DNA of 64,000 nt from Amphibalanus amphitrite (GCF_019059575.1 NW_024881973.1:186001-250000); one strand, 5' to 3'; numbered from the stretch's first letter, positions 46,813 to 59,884 are shown. A program made the numbers and translations. The notes: a model not told the origin generated them from the sequence alone.

Positions 46813-49800
46813 TGCCAAGAGAATCGCGGCGCTGTTATACGTGTCGTCCTGAGCCGCGGCACGAGCCTTTCGTGCTAGGTCGCTCGTCGGCTGGCCGTCT
46901 TCCAATTGATCTCGTCCCGCTTGGATACCCCGTGCCGCGGCGGGTCGCCCGCTGGGTTCCTCGCTCGTGTCAAGGGTCGCCGCAGGCGCTCCAGGCCGTG
47001 CCGAGAGGGCAGCGCTTCGCGGGCCGGCCCGTCCGCCAACAGCGGATGGTATTGTGGTTAGACGACACCCTTTTCGGTGGCTCGGTGTCTTATGACACTT
47101 GGCGGCGTTTATGGTCTATGTTCGGCGGACTTGTTGTTTTCATATGGTGACGGTAAAATGTGATTGTATCTCTGAATGGGAGTATAGGGGTTATATGGCA
47201 GCGAGATACACAAATAGCTGCTTGTCCTTGTCTCTGGGCGATGATGTGGTGGGTGGAGCCTAAAGAGACGTTTTCCGGGGCTATTCTTGTTGATGAGAAG
47301 CGAACCCTCTTCCGACGCATGCTAAAGGCTATGCATTATTTGTTTCGGTACGTGTCGTATGCAACGCGAATTTTGGTTTGCACTGTAGGCGCGTTACCTG
47401 TTTCCAAGATATTGAACACGGCATCATCAATGATGCATCATTGCAGTCTCGATCAATACTGAGCCGGATCACCACTCGGAAAGCATCCTGTCTGGGGCTT
47501 ATTTTAAGGTCTTGCTGATAGGTTTCCAGACATCTGCTAAGACGATGTTACTTCCTTTGTAGATTATTTTCTGCTTTGTATGTTGCATGCGCGGCCATTT
47601 GTTTCCTGCGTTTCTGACATTTGTTTCTACATCCATTGAGCATGTGTGGGTTGACGTTAATTCTATCGTCAGTGTATTAGCCGTGGCGGCCCGTCTTACT
47701 GTAGTCCGATCACCGGACCCTGTCAATGCGTCTGGTAGTCTCCCTGAACTGTCGACGTCACTGGTTCGCCATGCGGCCTGTCGACGCTACCACCGATCCG
47801 TGGGTCGCCATGCGCGGGTCTATGTCCGCCTACCACGTGAAGCCGATCTTAGTCGCCTGACCCGATCGGGCCTCTCTCCCCGGGGGGCGATATGTCCCTC
47901 TCGGTCACTGGCCGAATGAACCGAGCTGCTAGCTATAAGCCGCGCCGAGCTGAGAGCTGTGAGCCGAGAGATGGGCTGCGAGCTGAGAGATGGGCTGCGT
48001 CTGCGAGCTGTGAGCTGAGGACCGACCCGAGAGCTGCAAGCTGAAGGCTAAGAGCTGAGAGCCGGGAGCCAACCGGTGAGCTGTGAGCCTAGAACTGAGC
48101 TGCGTCAGCGGAACACGGAGACGGACATTGATATTCAGCCGGGTTTCGGCCGGCGCGGAGCCGGTGCCTTATCTGCTCGACTGCGCCGGTGTCCGGGTTG
48201 GGTACGCGCTCCCGCTGCTCCCGGTCCCCGGTACGTGCGAGGGCCGGGCGGGCCGGCAGAGAGCAGACTGGAGACCTCCGACGCACCTGATCGCAGCGTG
48301 ATACGACGCTAAACGTGCCGTGGCTGGATGTGATATGGTATGGGTGCCGCTGACCTCTGCAGGTTAGGAGCGCTAAAATGCAGGCCATCATCATAATCAT
48401 CATTATTATAGTTCTGTCATTCATTTGCATCATCTTCAACGGATATTTCCGTTTAGCGTCGTTCAGAAATTAGAAGCAAATCGATTTCAATTTCGATTCT
48501 GATTGGATGCGCTTTTGAGTCTTTGACTGTTCTCGGATTGAATCTGACACTGCTAATGTTTTTCCGTTTCTTCCTACGAAGGCTGGTGCAATTGTATAAA
48601 AACATATTTGTCTCCTCCGCTCCTCGTGGCCGCGAAATTAATAAGTTACTTAACCAGCTCGCAGCGGTGCTACCCACATCAGACTCAAATTTCACATACC
48701 TACGTAATGGTTGGCCACACCTACCTGTCGTGGCTATCAGCCAGTCCAAGTGAATACAAATATATTGAAGCTCATTTTGAAATGCAACGTCGCTTGCGAG
48801 AAAACAGGAAATGCTTTACACATAATTCAAGTTTTGTGACCTATCCAGTAGATATGCAGTAAATGCATCTTCATCCTTGGCATGGTATGATCAATGATCA
48901 TTGATCAATTTCAGCTACAGGGAGCGGCTCGTACGAGTAGTATAGGTAAAGTAATCTTGGCTCGCACGGCATTGTGCTCTGCGGCACAGCATGTGCCAGG
49001 CGCCTCGATTCGAGAGCCATCTAGCGACAGATGTGGTAACCTGTGTCGTGTGGTGCCGCTGGAGAATGGACGTTGATCGTTCACTCTCACATTAACTTTC
49101 TCTCTGTATATGAACCTTGTGTCGGAATGCCAACTAGTTTCTCGCATGACATAACTGGCATTTCTCATTACTCGTACGAAACACTCTGGAAGTACTCGTG
49201 TTTATTTCATTTTCCCTCACGCACGAGTTTTTCTCCGCTATTTTTCTATGGTTTGTGAGACTGGGGCCGGGCCGGGCCGGCGGCCGTATGTCATTTCCAG
49301 TTATATGTTTCGTGCCGCCATTTCAACGGCAGTCGTTGGTTGCATTCGTAATCACGCCTCCCCCTCTTGGGCCGAGAGCGGACCGCGTTATTCCTGCTGA
49401 GAAACGGGCTGTATTCTCGGCGGATCTTGTCCTGGTTCCGCGCGCTGACAGCTCTGGTGCGGTGCATAATTCCTGAACTCTCCGAGAACGGGTGTCGCCG
49501 CTCGCCCGTTGTTTGTTGTGCTCTGGACTGTGGTAGCTCTTGCGCAGTGTGGCCAAATTTGTGATGTTGCGGGGAAAGTCACCCCCAATGAAAAGTATAA
49601 TGACATCCTCAGAAATTTTAAAATTACATCATCACATACCTAGTGAAGGAATAAAGACTAAAAATGTTCCAATGTACGATTCACACCGTCATACTCGTAC
49701 TGTCGCGCTTGCAATGTTTTTTCATCTTTGATGACAATATTTGATTTTTTTTTTTTTACTTTCCACCAGAGCTTGACGTCAGGTATAGTTTTTCCACATA

Positions 49801-50424
49801 ACTTGTAAAAACTGCACCTAAAATGACACTGAAGACGAGTTTTTTTTTTGAAAATAGTGACATCCTCATACGACTTTTTTATACATCCTCCCCCTAACGC
49901 TAAACCAATTTGGCCACACTGCTCTTGCGTGCGGTTCCGTGTAGCGAACTGACTACTGAGGTTCTCCAGAATGTTGGAAAGATATTTGGAAAGTGGTAGA
50001 TGAGTTCCAATTACGTCTTTGCATTTTTATTGTTTTTTTTTTCTGGTCAGTCTGTCTCTCCTTGTCCAGTCAGACTGGACTGAGTGACACCATGCGACTG
50101 GTCTAGTCTGAGCTCGTCTGAGTTCAGCCGCTGGCCATCTGGGAGTCATCAGAGGACGGAGCGGCGCCGGTGTCCGCCCGCCGCCCACCGCTGGCCGTCA
50201 GTTGTCCGCCGTCCGCCCACCCGCTGCCGTCGGAGCCGCTCGGTGATCAGACAATCAATGGCGCCAGCTGCCCGACCCCATCTATTGCAGTGTGAATGCC
50301 TGCAACATACTACAGCCCAGTATGTGGCTATAATACAGCAGCTGCCTCGGTCGGTTGGCTGGTGCTTGACCTGTTCTGTATCCGAATGATACACTGTTGG
50401 CCGCAGTACTTACGTTCTGTTTGG
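46813..50424. other. No gene recognised
   Basis: GC-rich patches occur at 46820-47060, 47670-47930, 48120-48300 and 50140-50290, without a recognisable domain. A 20 bp perfect palindrome (TGATCAATGATCATTGATCA) lies at 48888-48907. No transposon termini were paired in this stretch. Confidence 0.5.
47921..48085. repeat. Degenerate GAGCTG-type simple repeat
   Basis: Units such as GAGCTGTGAGC, GAGCTGAGAGA and GGGCTGC follow one another with irregular spacing. It is low-complexity sequence. Confidence 0.7.
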
Positions 50425-50922
50425 GGGGCATTCCACGTCAAGTGGGACAGAAAATGACCATTTTGAACCTCACCTCCTCCGATTTTTGCGAAACTTGGTT
50501 AAACTACTCATCTATATGTGAAAATAAAGGAGACATTTTTTTGTCAAGATATGACGTCACGTTTCCGAGATACACGTCATTAAACATTGACTTAGGCAAG
50601 GCACATTATCATCTTTAAAGCGTCATAACCATTTAAGTTTTAGACATATCACCACGAGATAAAGTGTGAAATGGAGGGAATAGATCAGGCTTTAATTTGA
50701 GGCTAACAATATTGACGTAATTAACTAATTAGTGAACGTAATTAAAATTCAAAAAATAAATTTTGATTTTCTGAAAAATGGGTACCCTTCGATTTTGCTG
50801 ATTTTTACATATTTTATTCTCCTATACATTAGCTACATCATATAAAAAATCCAGAATGGGCCGACGTCTACGTAACTGTCTTTTGGGCTTCGTAATGTCT
50901 GGCACTCGCGTGTTTCGTTTTA

Positions 50923-51309
50923 GCAACCAAGGAGAGGCGCTACCCGAAGATGCTTCTTTCTGCCCCAAACCAAAGCAAACCTAACCTGACCTGACGTGAC
51001 CTGGCCTAATCTAACACGCGTAAATATACAGTCCTCACGGCAGTTGCCGACTGGCCAAATGCTACTTAGATACGAACATGAGCCCTCACGACATTTGCCG
51101 GCTGGCCAGATGCTACTTAAAAAACGAATGTGTGTTAAAACACTTGAGGCTGACCGGCTGCGAGGCAGCGACCTTTAGATTACGAGGTGGGTACACTCGG
51201 CACACTAACTACTAAGCCATGAAGATAGGTGGTCATCGCGGAGATGTAAGCCAGTTTTTTTTTAATGATGCCATTGGGCATTCTCCGGGCAGCGCCTCTC
51301 TTTGGTTGC
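50923..51309. repeat. Nested inverted repeat, possible small MITE
   Basis: GCAACCAAGGAGAGGCGCTA at about 50923 has a near-exact inverse at 51288-51309, followed inward by a CCCGAAGA-like block. About 390 bp are enclosed. It sits inside the 50425-52583 transposon. Confidence 0.6.
51033..51128. repeat. Two-copy 51 bp direct repeat
   Basis: CCTCACGGCAGTTGCCGACT, with the following TGGCCAAATGCTACTTA, recurs 51 bases downstream with a few substitutions. It lies within the putative nested MITE. Confidence 0.75.
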
Positions 51310-52583
51310 AAAAAAGAAATACGCCTGACTCTCCCAGCGTTAGGGGAGAAAGTCCCGGTTTAGCCAAAAAAGGTATTTAAAAAAAAACGGAATTTGAGTT
51401 GTAAGTGGGGCGGTGGGGAACTTTATCGTGTGCCAATTTCATGGCCCTAGATCAATATCTTCAAGATCAAGTGAGGTTAAACGTGATCAAATTTGCTATA
51501 GTGACTATTTTGCGTTTATACGCCCATAGCTCTAAGAGTTAGTGGCCGATTTTCCTATTTCTTCCTTTATACGACATTTGTAGTGTTATGAGAATCTCTA
51601 GTTAATCTAACCATAAATTTGGCAGTTAGTGGCCTGCTAAGGATGCCGCCGGCAGAGGCGGGGATCGGCCGACGCGGGAAACGTTTCAGTCAAAGATTGT
51701 GTTTGCGCCCTAATAATTCAATTTTTACCAGTTGCTTTTCGTATTTATTTGCCCATTAGATTGCGTGTAAATTTTTAAGCCTTCACACAAAATTTGACAC
51801 GAATCGATCAAAATCAGCGGTAAGAAGCGCAGTGCAAAGATGGAACAGTCCCGCGCCGGCACAGTCTACCATTCAGGCGGCAACGGCCGGCGCCGGCTGC
51901 CGCGCCGCTCCGGCAAGATGTTTGACTTTACACCGCTATTACTAGAAAAGTTGTGGACCGATTTACCTATTGCTTGCACGGGAGGATTAGCAATTCAATT
52001 CTGGACAGATACTGAAATTTTGACGTTAATGTAATAATTATGGCGTGAGTTATTGGCGAAAAACAGGTGGGGTTGGCGAAATCCGCCACTTCCATCGGCC
52101 GTGCTACGTTGCACTACTTGTTGCTATATCATCCAAAGTTATCGTTGGCCCACTCTAATTTTCTCAGCACGTGTGCCTTACGTGTAGTGGAAGACAATAT
52201 CTAAATTTGAGCAAAATCGAAGGGTACCCATTTTTCACAAATTAGATTTTAGGAAATTAAATCAAAATAAAATAATTTCAAAATCACCAAAAAATGTAAG
52301 AATTGCCAAATTTAACTAGCATAACTCCTTATGTACACGTTTCAGTTTGTTTTAAATTAATAGCTTCAAAAATGTTGAAGCTATAGATCTTTCAAGATTG
52401 CAATACACGTCCAATTCTGCTAAAAAGCAGACGTTAAGTGGCTTTTATCTCTGTAGCCCGAGGGCATATGACAAAATCCTTTCACCCTCAGAGGTTTCAC
52501 CCAATAGCCAATAAGTATACCAAGTTTGAACAAAATCGCAGAGGTGGCCGATTTTGGTTGTCCCGGTTGACATGGAATGCCCC

Positions 52584-55500
52584 TTGGCTTTCATTTGCAA
52601 AGAAGAGGCATAGACTGAATCGGCCCTAATCACAAGAGCTTTCAGCGGTGGCATGTCACAAGCCATCATTGGAATGCATCGTACTATGTTAAACGGATGG
52701 TAGGGGTGTGCCCAAAAGCGCTTGATTATCGCTGAAAATAGTCTATTCAGATACACAACCATTCCAAACATCATGTTAAATATGTACATGTCACTGCCAT
52801 CGATGCATTGGTAACCGATTTCGATCACACAAAAACTATAATTTCAGGTTGGTTTTCCGAGTATTTTGGGGCGTACAGCGGCACCGTTTTTCCTGCGTGT
52901 ATTGACATAGCGACACGGAGCGGCAGGGGAGGGGTAGGGGAGGAGCTGGGTTGGGACGAGCCGGTCTGAGGGGAGGGGCTCGGGAGAGCCACGTAACCAC
53001 TCCTGTTGCTAGGCGGGCTGGGCTCTAAAGCAGCACGCGGCGCTGCGGAGAACAGCGAGTCTCATCTTATTTGACACGATTTGGTAGCGTTCTATAGAGC
53101 TTAGCGGTCGGAAATTCTCGGCCGAGAAAGTCCGCTCCACTGGGGCTCTCGTCGGTAAGGAGGGAAGTTAGCAGATAGTTCACTCTGGGTAGGTGCGGGT
53201 AACAGCCATTGCCATAGAAAAGTTAATAGCCGCATTGATCGCCTGAAGCCGTCGGGCTCTGCAAGTTAGAGCAAATGATGCGTCGCAGAACCAGGCGATA
53301 CTTATAGATTTGACGAGCTCATCGGTATTTTATAGGATGGCTGTTTTTACGTGTGGTTTTTGCACACTCCAATTCGTAAAATATGTCTGCCGATTTTTTT
53401 ATTGTCACCAAGCACCCCACTTGGTCGACAGGTAGGTGTCCTGCTACGGGGATATGTCTGGCTTCAATATGTATTTACCACGGAAGCTCTGAGACCACAG
53501 CGCTCAGTTAGACCGTGACTGCAGAGAGGCATAATTGACAGTAGCGGTGGTAGGGAACAGGCTGCGATAGTGACGGTGGCGGTCGCTAATAAAGAATAAT
53601 CTGCTTGTGACTTTCAAAAGACTTAGCCATAATATTTAGCTTTGGCTTCGTCCGGAAGTATTGTTGGGCATAGATTTTTCTGTAAAAACGTCTTCGGCTC
53701 ACCAGTCACCATTCGACCTTTTCACAACATCCAGTCAACTTTAATTGCTTGATTGCTTATAAACATCAGTTAGAGACTGGTGACATTAAAGCATTAGAAA
53801 ATATGACAATGGCCTTGGTCACTCAATACATATTTGGTAGCCGTGCTCCACATTTGCGTGCAAAACCTATTCGACAGTTGTTGAGCTCCTCTTACGCCCA
53901 AATGGATATCTCTTCATTGCAGTTCGCTCATTTGGTTCCTAAGCCTGATGAACCTGAGCCTAATCATGCCATTAGCATTACCAGGCTCCATCTAAGTTCA
54001 GCGCCGTCTGCCGGTCGCGTCTCGTGACATTTGCATTACTGTCCTTTACGAAACGCACCGTGGCACAGCTACTCGCTTCCAGTGCGGATCTCCTGGGGCT
54101 TATGTGGGTAAGATGGCCCAGGACCAAGGGTCTAGTCTTGACTGGTCAGTCAGCAATTCATGTTATTACGCCGCGTGTCTTTAACCCGGTTTACATAGCA
54201 TTTTTGACGAGGCTCTAGCTCGCTAATTTGGCGATAATTTCGATGCAGTGGTCTTCAAATATTTAGAGGGGATCATTTTGTAAATTGTTAAGCACCATTG
54301 GCATCTTTTGCAACATCACGGACGGAGATATAAGCTTGCAACAAACCCTATGTAAACCGGTCTATTATGAACAGTTTCACGTCCTAGCTGGTATGAGTGA
54401 GAAACTCAGGGATCACAATTTTGTGGAAAATGATTGACTTGTTGTTTTCGACTTCCATTTCTCTCCTATAAAGACGCTATTAATGCCTTTTCTCGGAGAA
54501 AGCTTCTTGCGCACCGAGGCGTGCTCTCGTGGCATTGGCCAACGGCTGGCTCGTCACTACTGACACTTTTCTGATGAGGAATGCTATCCCGTTGATTTCC
54601 GAGCCAAATCGGGTAAACCTTATAATCACGGCCATCACAAAAACCACCAACCACCGGTGGTGGGTGGTGGGATCCGGCGGATCCGGCATTAGAAGAGGCA
54701 CCGGAGCTGTCTGGGCACATCGGAGTTCGACGTTATCGGTGTCAAATGCGTTCGACGAAACTGATCTGGCAGTAAATTAGATGGTGGGTTGAGACTATTT
54801 TAGATGCATGTAACTAGTCCCACTTTTTGTTTCTGACAACAAAGCCACTAGCCGGAGTCAGTGTTGAGTTGGTGTCGGTGGGTGCTTTTTATGATCGCTT
54901 CACAATGCACTCAAGGCGTAGCAACAGGCACGTTCATGAATGGAAAGTCGTCCATTAATTGATTTTGATAATGGGCAAGTTTTGCCATTTTCTTGAAGTT
55001 TCTGACACTTATTTATTGTGAACATTGGAACGAACTATACGTCCACATAATACATCCAGCTTGTTTTTAGAATAGTTGAGCTACTTTAACGATACGCTAC
55101 ACATCCATGAGCTATTCCATCCAATCATAGCGTTGCATGTAAACAGTAGTATGCACTTTATATCCTTATGGAATGGATACATGCTTAGGGTTATATGTAT
55201 GCATCATGCATTTCCGTTGACTGTGTGATGTTAGAGGTATGTCGGCTGCCTGAGATGCCCGTTGGGTCAGTGTGACACACGTTTTCTATCCATTGCTCTC
55301 CGTTCTCAAAGCCTCTCAGCTCTGCCCACGCGGGCCCTTTGAGTGCGTGTCGGGCGGCTGTCCGGCCGAGGTTTCCCCGGACACGGGCCGGTCCATGGTG
55401 GCACTTTATTCCGCCCGGCTGCCCAGCTCAGAGCGGCCCGTGCTCAGTGCTCACTCTAGCGGCGCTTTGAAGAGCCGGTGTGGGCTTCAAACGCGCACTG

Positions 55501-56464
55501 ACTCGGCCTGAGTGCGGCATTTATCACGGCCCGGCCGGTGCGCCTCACGCTAAGAGCGTATCGCTCATCGCTCCATTACGGGCTGACGTCATAGACTCGG
55601 CCGGCCGCCGCTCATACTTATAGGAGTGCAGCGTATTGCGACGGTGCCTGTATCAATGTTCTCAGACATGACACGGGGTGACCAGGTGGAAGCTATCAAA
55701 GTTTTTTCTTTACTCACGCTCGGGTACGAGTAAGAATAAAAACGTGTTTGGAAAAGTGTTGGCAGCTTTGGGATAATACTTACCTACTTGATAGTTCGTG
55801 GTAGGATTGAATGATCAACTGAATCATGAACTGCTTACTGCTGGTGAATTTATTGAAGAATAATTTATGTCGCATATTTTGTATATGCTGTTAGATTTTC
55901 CTTGGTATAAATACCGAGCGACATATCCTCTGGAAATGCTGTTTATTGGGCTCTCGCACTGCTACAGGGGCTATTAGATGGGGGCCGAATGACTTAATAT
56001 GTCAGCTACATTCGGCCCCGGTCCCTTGGCGTTAATTTTCGGCCACCATGCGTTTCATTATATCGTTCTAGCTTTTAATTGATTTTTTCGTGAAGCTAAT
56101 GGTCACTATTCTCATTGTAATTAGTTGAGACACTTAGATAACGTTCAGTGAAATATTCTGCTATATCTAACGAATAGTGTTTGTCTATTTCAAACAACCT
56201 GCGGTTATCTATATTGAGTCCATCGTTCGTTTGTGCACCTGGCCATGACAGAGTGGAAAACTAATGGATGTCGGCGATTGGTTTGAAGGCGGCCAGTTCA
56301 TCCGTGTAATATAAATGACTGGCCTGTGGCCCAGATAACGAACTTCTCCGAAATATTATAGGCAACATTTATAGATGTAGGATACTCAGGTAGTGTAATT
56401 GCGGACTGCGGCAAGCCTGGGCGTTGTTACCAATACTTTGTATTGCTTGTTAGCAGGTAGTACA
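52584..56464. other. No gene recognised
   Basis: A GC-box-like stretch (GGGGAGGGG repeats, 52920-52985) is followed by GTTGCTAGG at about 53003, and a CpG-rich patch lies at 55320-55610. Both look promoter-like, but no exon could be tied to them. A 92-codon + strand frame at 53749-54027 has no recognisable domain. Confidence 0.45.
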
Positions 56465-57005
56465 TTAGCGTTAAGGTTGCTAAGTGAGTCCGGGCTAAGC
56501 TATTACGTTCGGTGTATTGGCATTGGCTGGCCTCGACCCCTGACCCCTTCCTGGGCTCTTCTGAAAGACGCCCTAGAAAGAACAGAGGGAGACAAAAAAA
56601 AAACAATGGCTGCGCGCACTCCGTCGCTCGGCGTCCTAACGGAAAAGGCCGCGTGGGCAGCGTTGCCTCGAGACCAACATAAGTTGTATGTCGGACTTAC
56701 TTACGTGCAGTTGTGGTAGCCGTTGTGGTTCCAGTGCCTGCGCCCACGCTGTAAGTTGCTAAAATACATTCATGGTAGAAATCAACGCTGTTACAATATA
56801 TCGCCCACGTTCTAAATGCCATATATCTGCGCCTGTCGTGTGTGTGCGCGACATCTGGTGGCACTATGCGACCCGTAGTTATCCCCCGGCGCACCTAGGT
56901 GGCACTACCTGCCCCGTGATGAGGCACGACCTGGCGCTGGCGGAGGTGGGAGATGGCGCAACTTCCCGCTAATATAATTTGCACGGTTCCATCGTGAAAT
57001 GACCA
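56465..57005. repeat. Tandem duplication, unit 1 (short form)
   Basis: The unit starts TTAGCGTTAAGGTTGCTAAG (block X, 109 bp). After a short linker it ends in a 403 bp block Y (56603-57005). X is identical and Y differs at about two positions from the copies in the next unit. The central sequence with the minisatellite is missing here. Confidence 0.85.
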
Positions 57006-58926
57006 TTAGCGTTAAGGTTGCTAAGTGAGTCCGGGCTAAGCTATTACGTTCGGTGTATTGGCATTGGCTGGCCTCGACCCCTGACCCCTTCCTGGGCTCT
57101 TCTGAAAGACGCCAAAAAAACGCCAAAATTAGACGTCATGCCGCTGTTCAGGGCTCTAGAAGGAGCTGCTGGGACAGGGCCAGCGGGGACATGTCATTAG
57201 TAGCGACGTAATGACATGGTAGTTGACGGTGAGGTGGATGCGGGGCAAGCCAACGGGCATGCCATTAGTAGCGACGTAATGGCGTGGTAGTTGACAGTGA
57301 GTGGTATGCTGGGGCAAGCCAGCGGAAATGTCATTAGTAGCGACGTAATGACATGGTAGTGGACATTGAGTTATGTGCTGGGGGTAGGGGCCAGCTGACA
57401 TGTCATGGTAGGGACATAGTGACATGGTAGTTGACAGTGAGTTGTATGCTGGGGCAAGCCAGCGGACGTGTCATTAGTAGCGACGTAATGACATGGTAGT
57501 TGCCAGTGAGTTGTATGCTGGGGCAAGCCAGCGGACGTGTCATTAGTAGCGACGTAATGACATGGTAGTTGACAGTGAGTTGGATGCTGTGGCAAGCCAG
57601 CAGACATGTCATTAGTAGCGACGTAATGACATGGTAGTTGACAGTGAGTTGTATGCTGGGGCAAGCCAGCGGACGTGTCATTAGTAGCGACGTAATGACA
57701 TGGTAGTTGACAGTGAGTTGGATGCTGTGGCAAGCCAGCAGACATGTCAGTAGTAGCGACGTAATGACATGGTAGTCGACAGCGAGTTGTGTGCTGGGGC
57801 AGGCCAGCGGACATACTTGACCGTCCTCCGCACCGGGGGGCTGCCGGGTGACTCATCCGGCGTGACGTCAGCTGCCCTTGGCCAAGGCCGTGACGGGCCT
57901 GTGGCCGGCGGTCGGGCGGCCGTTGATCGGGGGTGTCGCCTTGCACCGGTCTGCAGCGGGCCGACTGAGGGTCAGGTCACTGCTGGCAAAGTGCCACTCT
58001 GTGGATGCACGAAAGCCTGCGGCTATGCTGCATTGATGATCCAGTGGTGACATAGCATGACAGCCCAGGTAAGGGCAGGCCAGTCAGGTATGGCCATGGG
58101 TGGAGAATAAGGGGTTTGAGGGTGCACGAGCACCCCCTCATGTCGCAAAGCACCCCCACAAACATGCCAGTGGGCAGGGCATTGTTCAGGGCCAAGCTAC
58201 AATGCTGGTGTGTGTGACCGCCCAGAGGGCCATCTGAGTATCTGAGACAGGCGGCCACATTAGTATGGGGCGAAGGGTAGTAACAGAGCAAATGTGCCAA
58301 CTGCCAGTATTCAAGCAACTTGGCAGACTAAGTTGCTGACGAAAATTAGACCGCCGGTTAGAGGGGCGCCATGATTGCCTCGTGCGAAGGGCCTGCGCGT
58401 AACTAACAGGCCGGATAGCTGGTAACTCACCGGTGTTCCTTCTGGGTCGTCCCATGGTGGCGGTAGCCGCCGCTAATAGCTATCACTCAACTCTCCGCGG
58501 GTTTCAACCGGTAAAATAAAAAAACAATGGCTGCGCGCACTCCGTCGCTCGGCGTCCTAACGGAAAAGGCCGCGTGGGCAGCGTTGCCTCGAGACCAACA
58601 TAAGTTGTATGTCGGACTTACTTACGTGCAGTTGTGGTAGCCGTTGTGGTTCCAGTGCCTGCGCCCACGCTGTAAGTTGCTAAAATACATTCATGGTAGA
58701 AATCAACGCTGTTACAGTATATCGCCCACGTTCTAAATGCCATATATCTGCGCCTGTCGTGTGTGTGCGCGACATCTGGTGGCACTATGCGACCCGTAGT
58801 TATCCCCCGGCGCACCTAGGTGGCACTACCTGTCCCGTGATGAGGCACGACCTGGCGCTGGCGGAGGTGGGAGATGGCGCAACTTCCCGCTAATATAATT
58901 TGCACGGTTCCATCGTGAAATGACCA
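57006..58926. repeat. Tandem duplication, unit 2 (long form with minisatellite)
   Basis: Block X (57006-57114) is followed by 1.4 kb including a 69 bp minisatellite, then block Y (58524-58926). The junction between units is seamless: unit 1 ends ...GTGAAATGACCA and X follows at once. On the minus strand the sequence before Y contains GCCGCCACCATGG (58450-58462), a strong translation-start context. That start is followed by a GTGAGT donor after 8 codons, and Y itself contains a GTAAGTAAGT donor. These suggest an unrecognised transcribed element. Confidence 0.8.
57175..57815. repeat. 69 bp minisatellite, about 9 copies
   Basis: Copies anchored by TCATTAGTAGCGACGTAATG begin at 57193, 57262, 57331, 57403 (diverged), 57471, 57540, 57609, 57678 and 57747. 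Each unit contains the imperfect palindrome GTCATTA...TAATGAC. Because 69 is a multiple of three, the minus strand stays open and gives a 23-residue repeat. This alone is not evidence of coding. Confidence 0.95.
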
Positions 58927-59342
58927 TAATCAACGAGTTTTTCAACGTGATCAACCGGGGTTCGAATCATGCTTCGCAGCTGAATTTCATCATGTGTAAC
59001 CAATTTTGGGCCGATCGAAGTTTTGATATGGCGGAGTGGACTCTGGCACATGATTCTGCATAAATACATTTTTGAAAGGCATCTTTTTTAACCTGCTCGA
59101 TACAGGAAAAGCGTCAACAGGCGTCCTTTCTAGATGGAAATGAGAGGTGACTGCTCAATACTTCCGAAATCAATATGCGACTGTTTTTGTGCGCTTGCGT
59201 GATTTATGAATGTGTGCTGATCTTTGTGGGCATGTTTAGAGACTAGTCTGAAGGTAGACGGATGGAAAGCTCTTTTTTGATGGATTAGAAGGAGGAGAAC
59301 GGAGAAACCATCAGAATGAGAAAGAGAGGGAGGGAGGGAGGG

Positions 59343-59343
<1 letters not shown>
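58927..59343. other. No gene recognised
   Basis: A tRNA B-box-like string (GGTTCGAATCA, about 58960) is present without a matching A box or cloverleaf. Nothing else is seen. Confidence 0.5.
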
Positions 59344-59379
<36 letters not shown>

Positions 59380-59461
59380 CAGACACAGACACAGACACAG
59401 ACACAGACACAGACACAGACACAGACACAGACACAGACACAGACACAGACACAGACACAGA
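59344..59461. repeat. (CAGA)n then (CAGACA)n microsatellite
   Basis: About eight CAGA tetramers change to about fourteen CAGACA hexamers. The purity suggests recent expansion. Thr/Asp and Ser/Val repeat frames across it are artefacts. Confidence 0.95.
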
Positions 59462-59884
59462 GAGGGGAGGGGAAGGGGAGAAAAAGGGTAGCGGCTGACG
59501 GTATTTCATCTGCATTCCTGTATGCCGGCGGGTCGGTCCCTGATGTGGTGGCTCATTGGACGGTGTCCTCTGCCCACTCCGCTGACAATGACCCTGACCC
59601 GGGAGGACCGGCACGCACGCCGCTGGTGTGCCGGCATTGTCTCGCCGGCGTCACATTGCACATCATACCCGATTACATTGCCGCCCCGCCATAGACGGTA
59701 TCTGACCTCTGACCTTCGGAGTGCGGTGGCGCGGTCCCCGGTGCAGTCAGTGGTGGATGGAGCTGGTTTTCTGGGGTAGATGATGAGAACAAAAAGAATA
59801 CGGCGGGCGCTATTTGTTTTGTACTGGGATGCAACTTAAACTGGTAAACCTACAACAATTTTTCAGTTATATTGGACAGGTATG
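59462..59884. other. No gene recognised
   Basis: Short frames only. Sequence becomes AT-rich towards the inverted repeat that follows. Confidence 0.5.

Larger units (their letters stand above)
50425..52583. mobile_element. DNA transposon with GGGGCATTCCAxGTCAA termini and long subterminal inverted repeats
   Basis: The left end GGGGCATTCCACGTCAAGTG is matched in inverse at the right (GGGGCATTCCATGTCAACCG). TTGG flanks both sides (50421-50424 and 52584-52587), consistent with a 4 bp target duplication. Inverted homology recurs deep inside: GAAAAATGGGTACCCTTCGA at about 50774-50793 has its inverse at about 52213-52233, so the inverted repeats extend about 370 bp. No transposase was recognised. 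Several superfamilies make 4 bp duplications, so classification is left open. Confidence 0.75.

Noticed and set aside
46656-47150. 164-codon + strand frame spanning the end of copy C
   Set aside because: It crosses the transposon boundary and the poly(C) run, so its continuity is accidental.
54640-54690. CCACCACCGGTGGTGG-type palindrome
   Set aside because: The symmetry is imperfect and low-complexity; no associated feature.
57371-57946. 191-codon minus-strand open frame made of a 23-residue repeat
   Set aside because: It exists because the 69 bp minisatellite period is divisible by three and happens to lack stops. Other frames are also open in places, and no domain or splice support exists.
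58940-59010. Possible tRNA gene (GGTTCGAATCA B-box-like string)
   Set aside because: No A box at the right distance and no acceptor or anticodon stem could be drawn.
59285-59614. Ser-Val and Thr-Asp repeat frames
   Set aside because: They are translations of the CAGA/CAGACA microsatellite.
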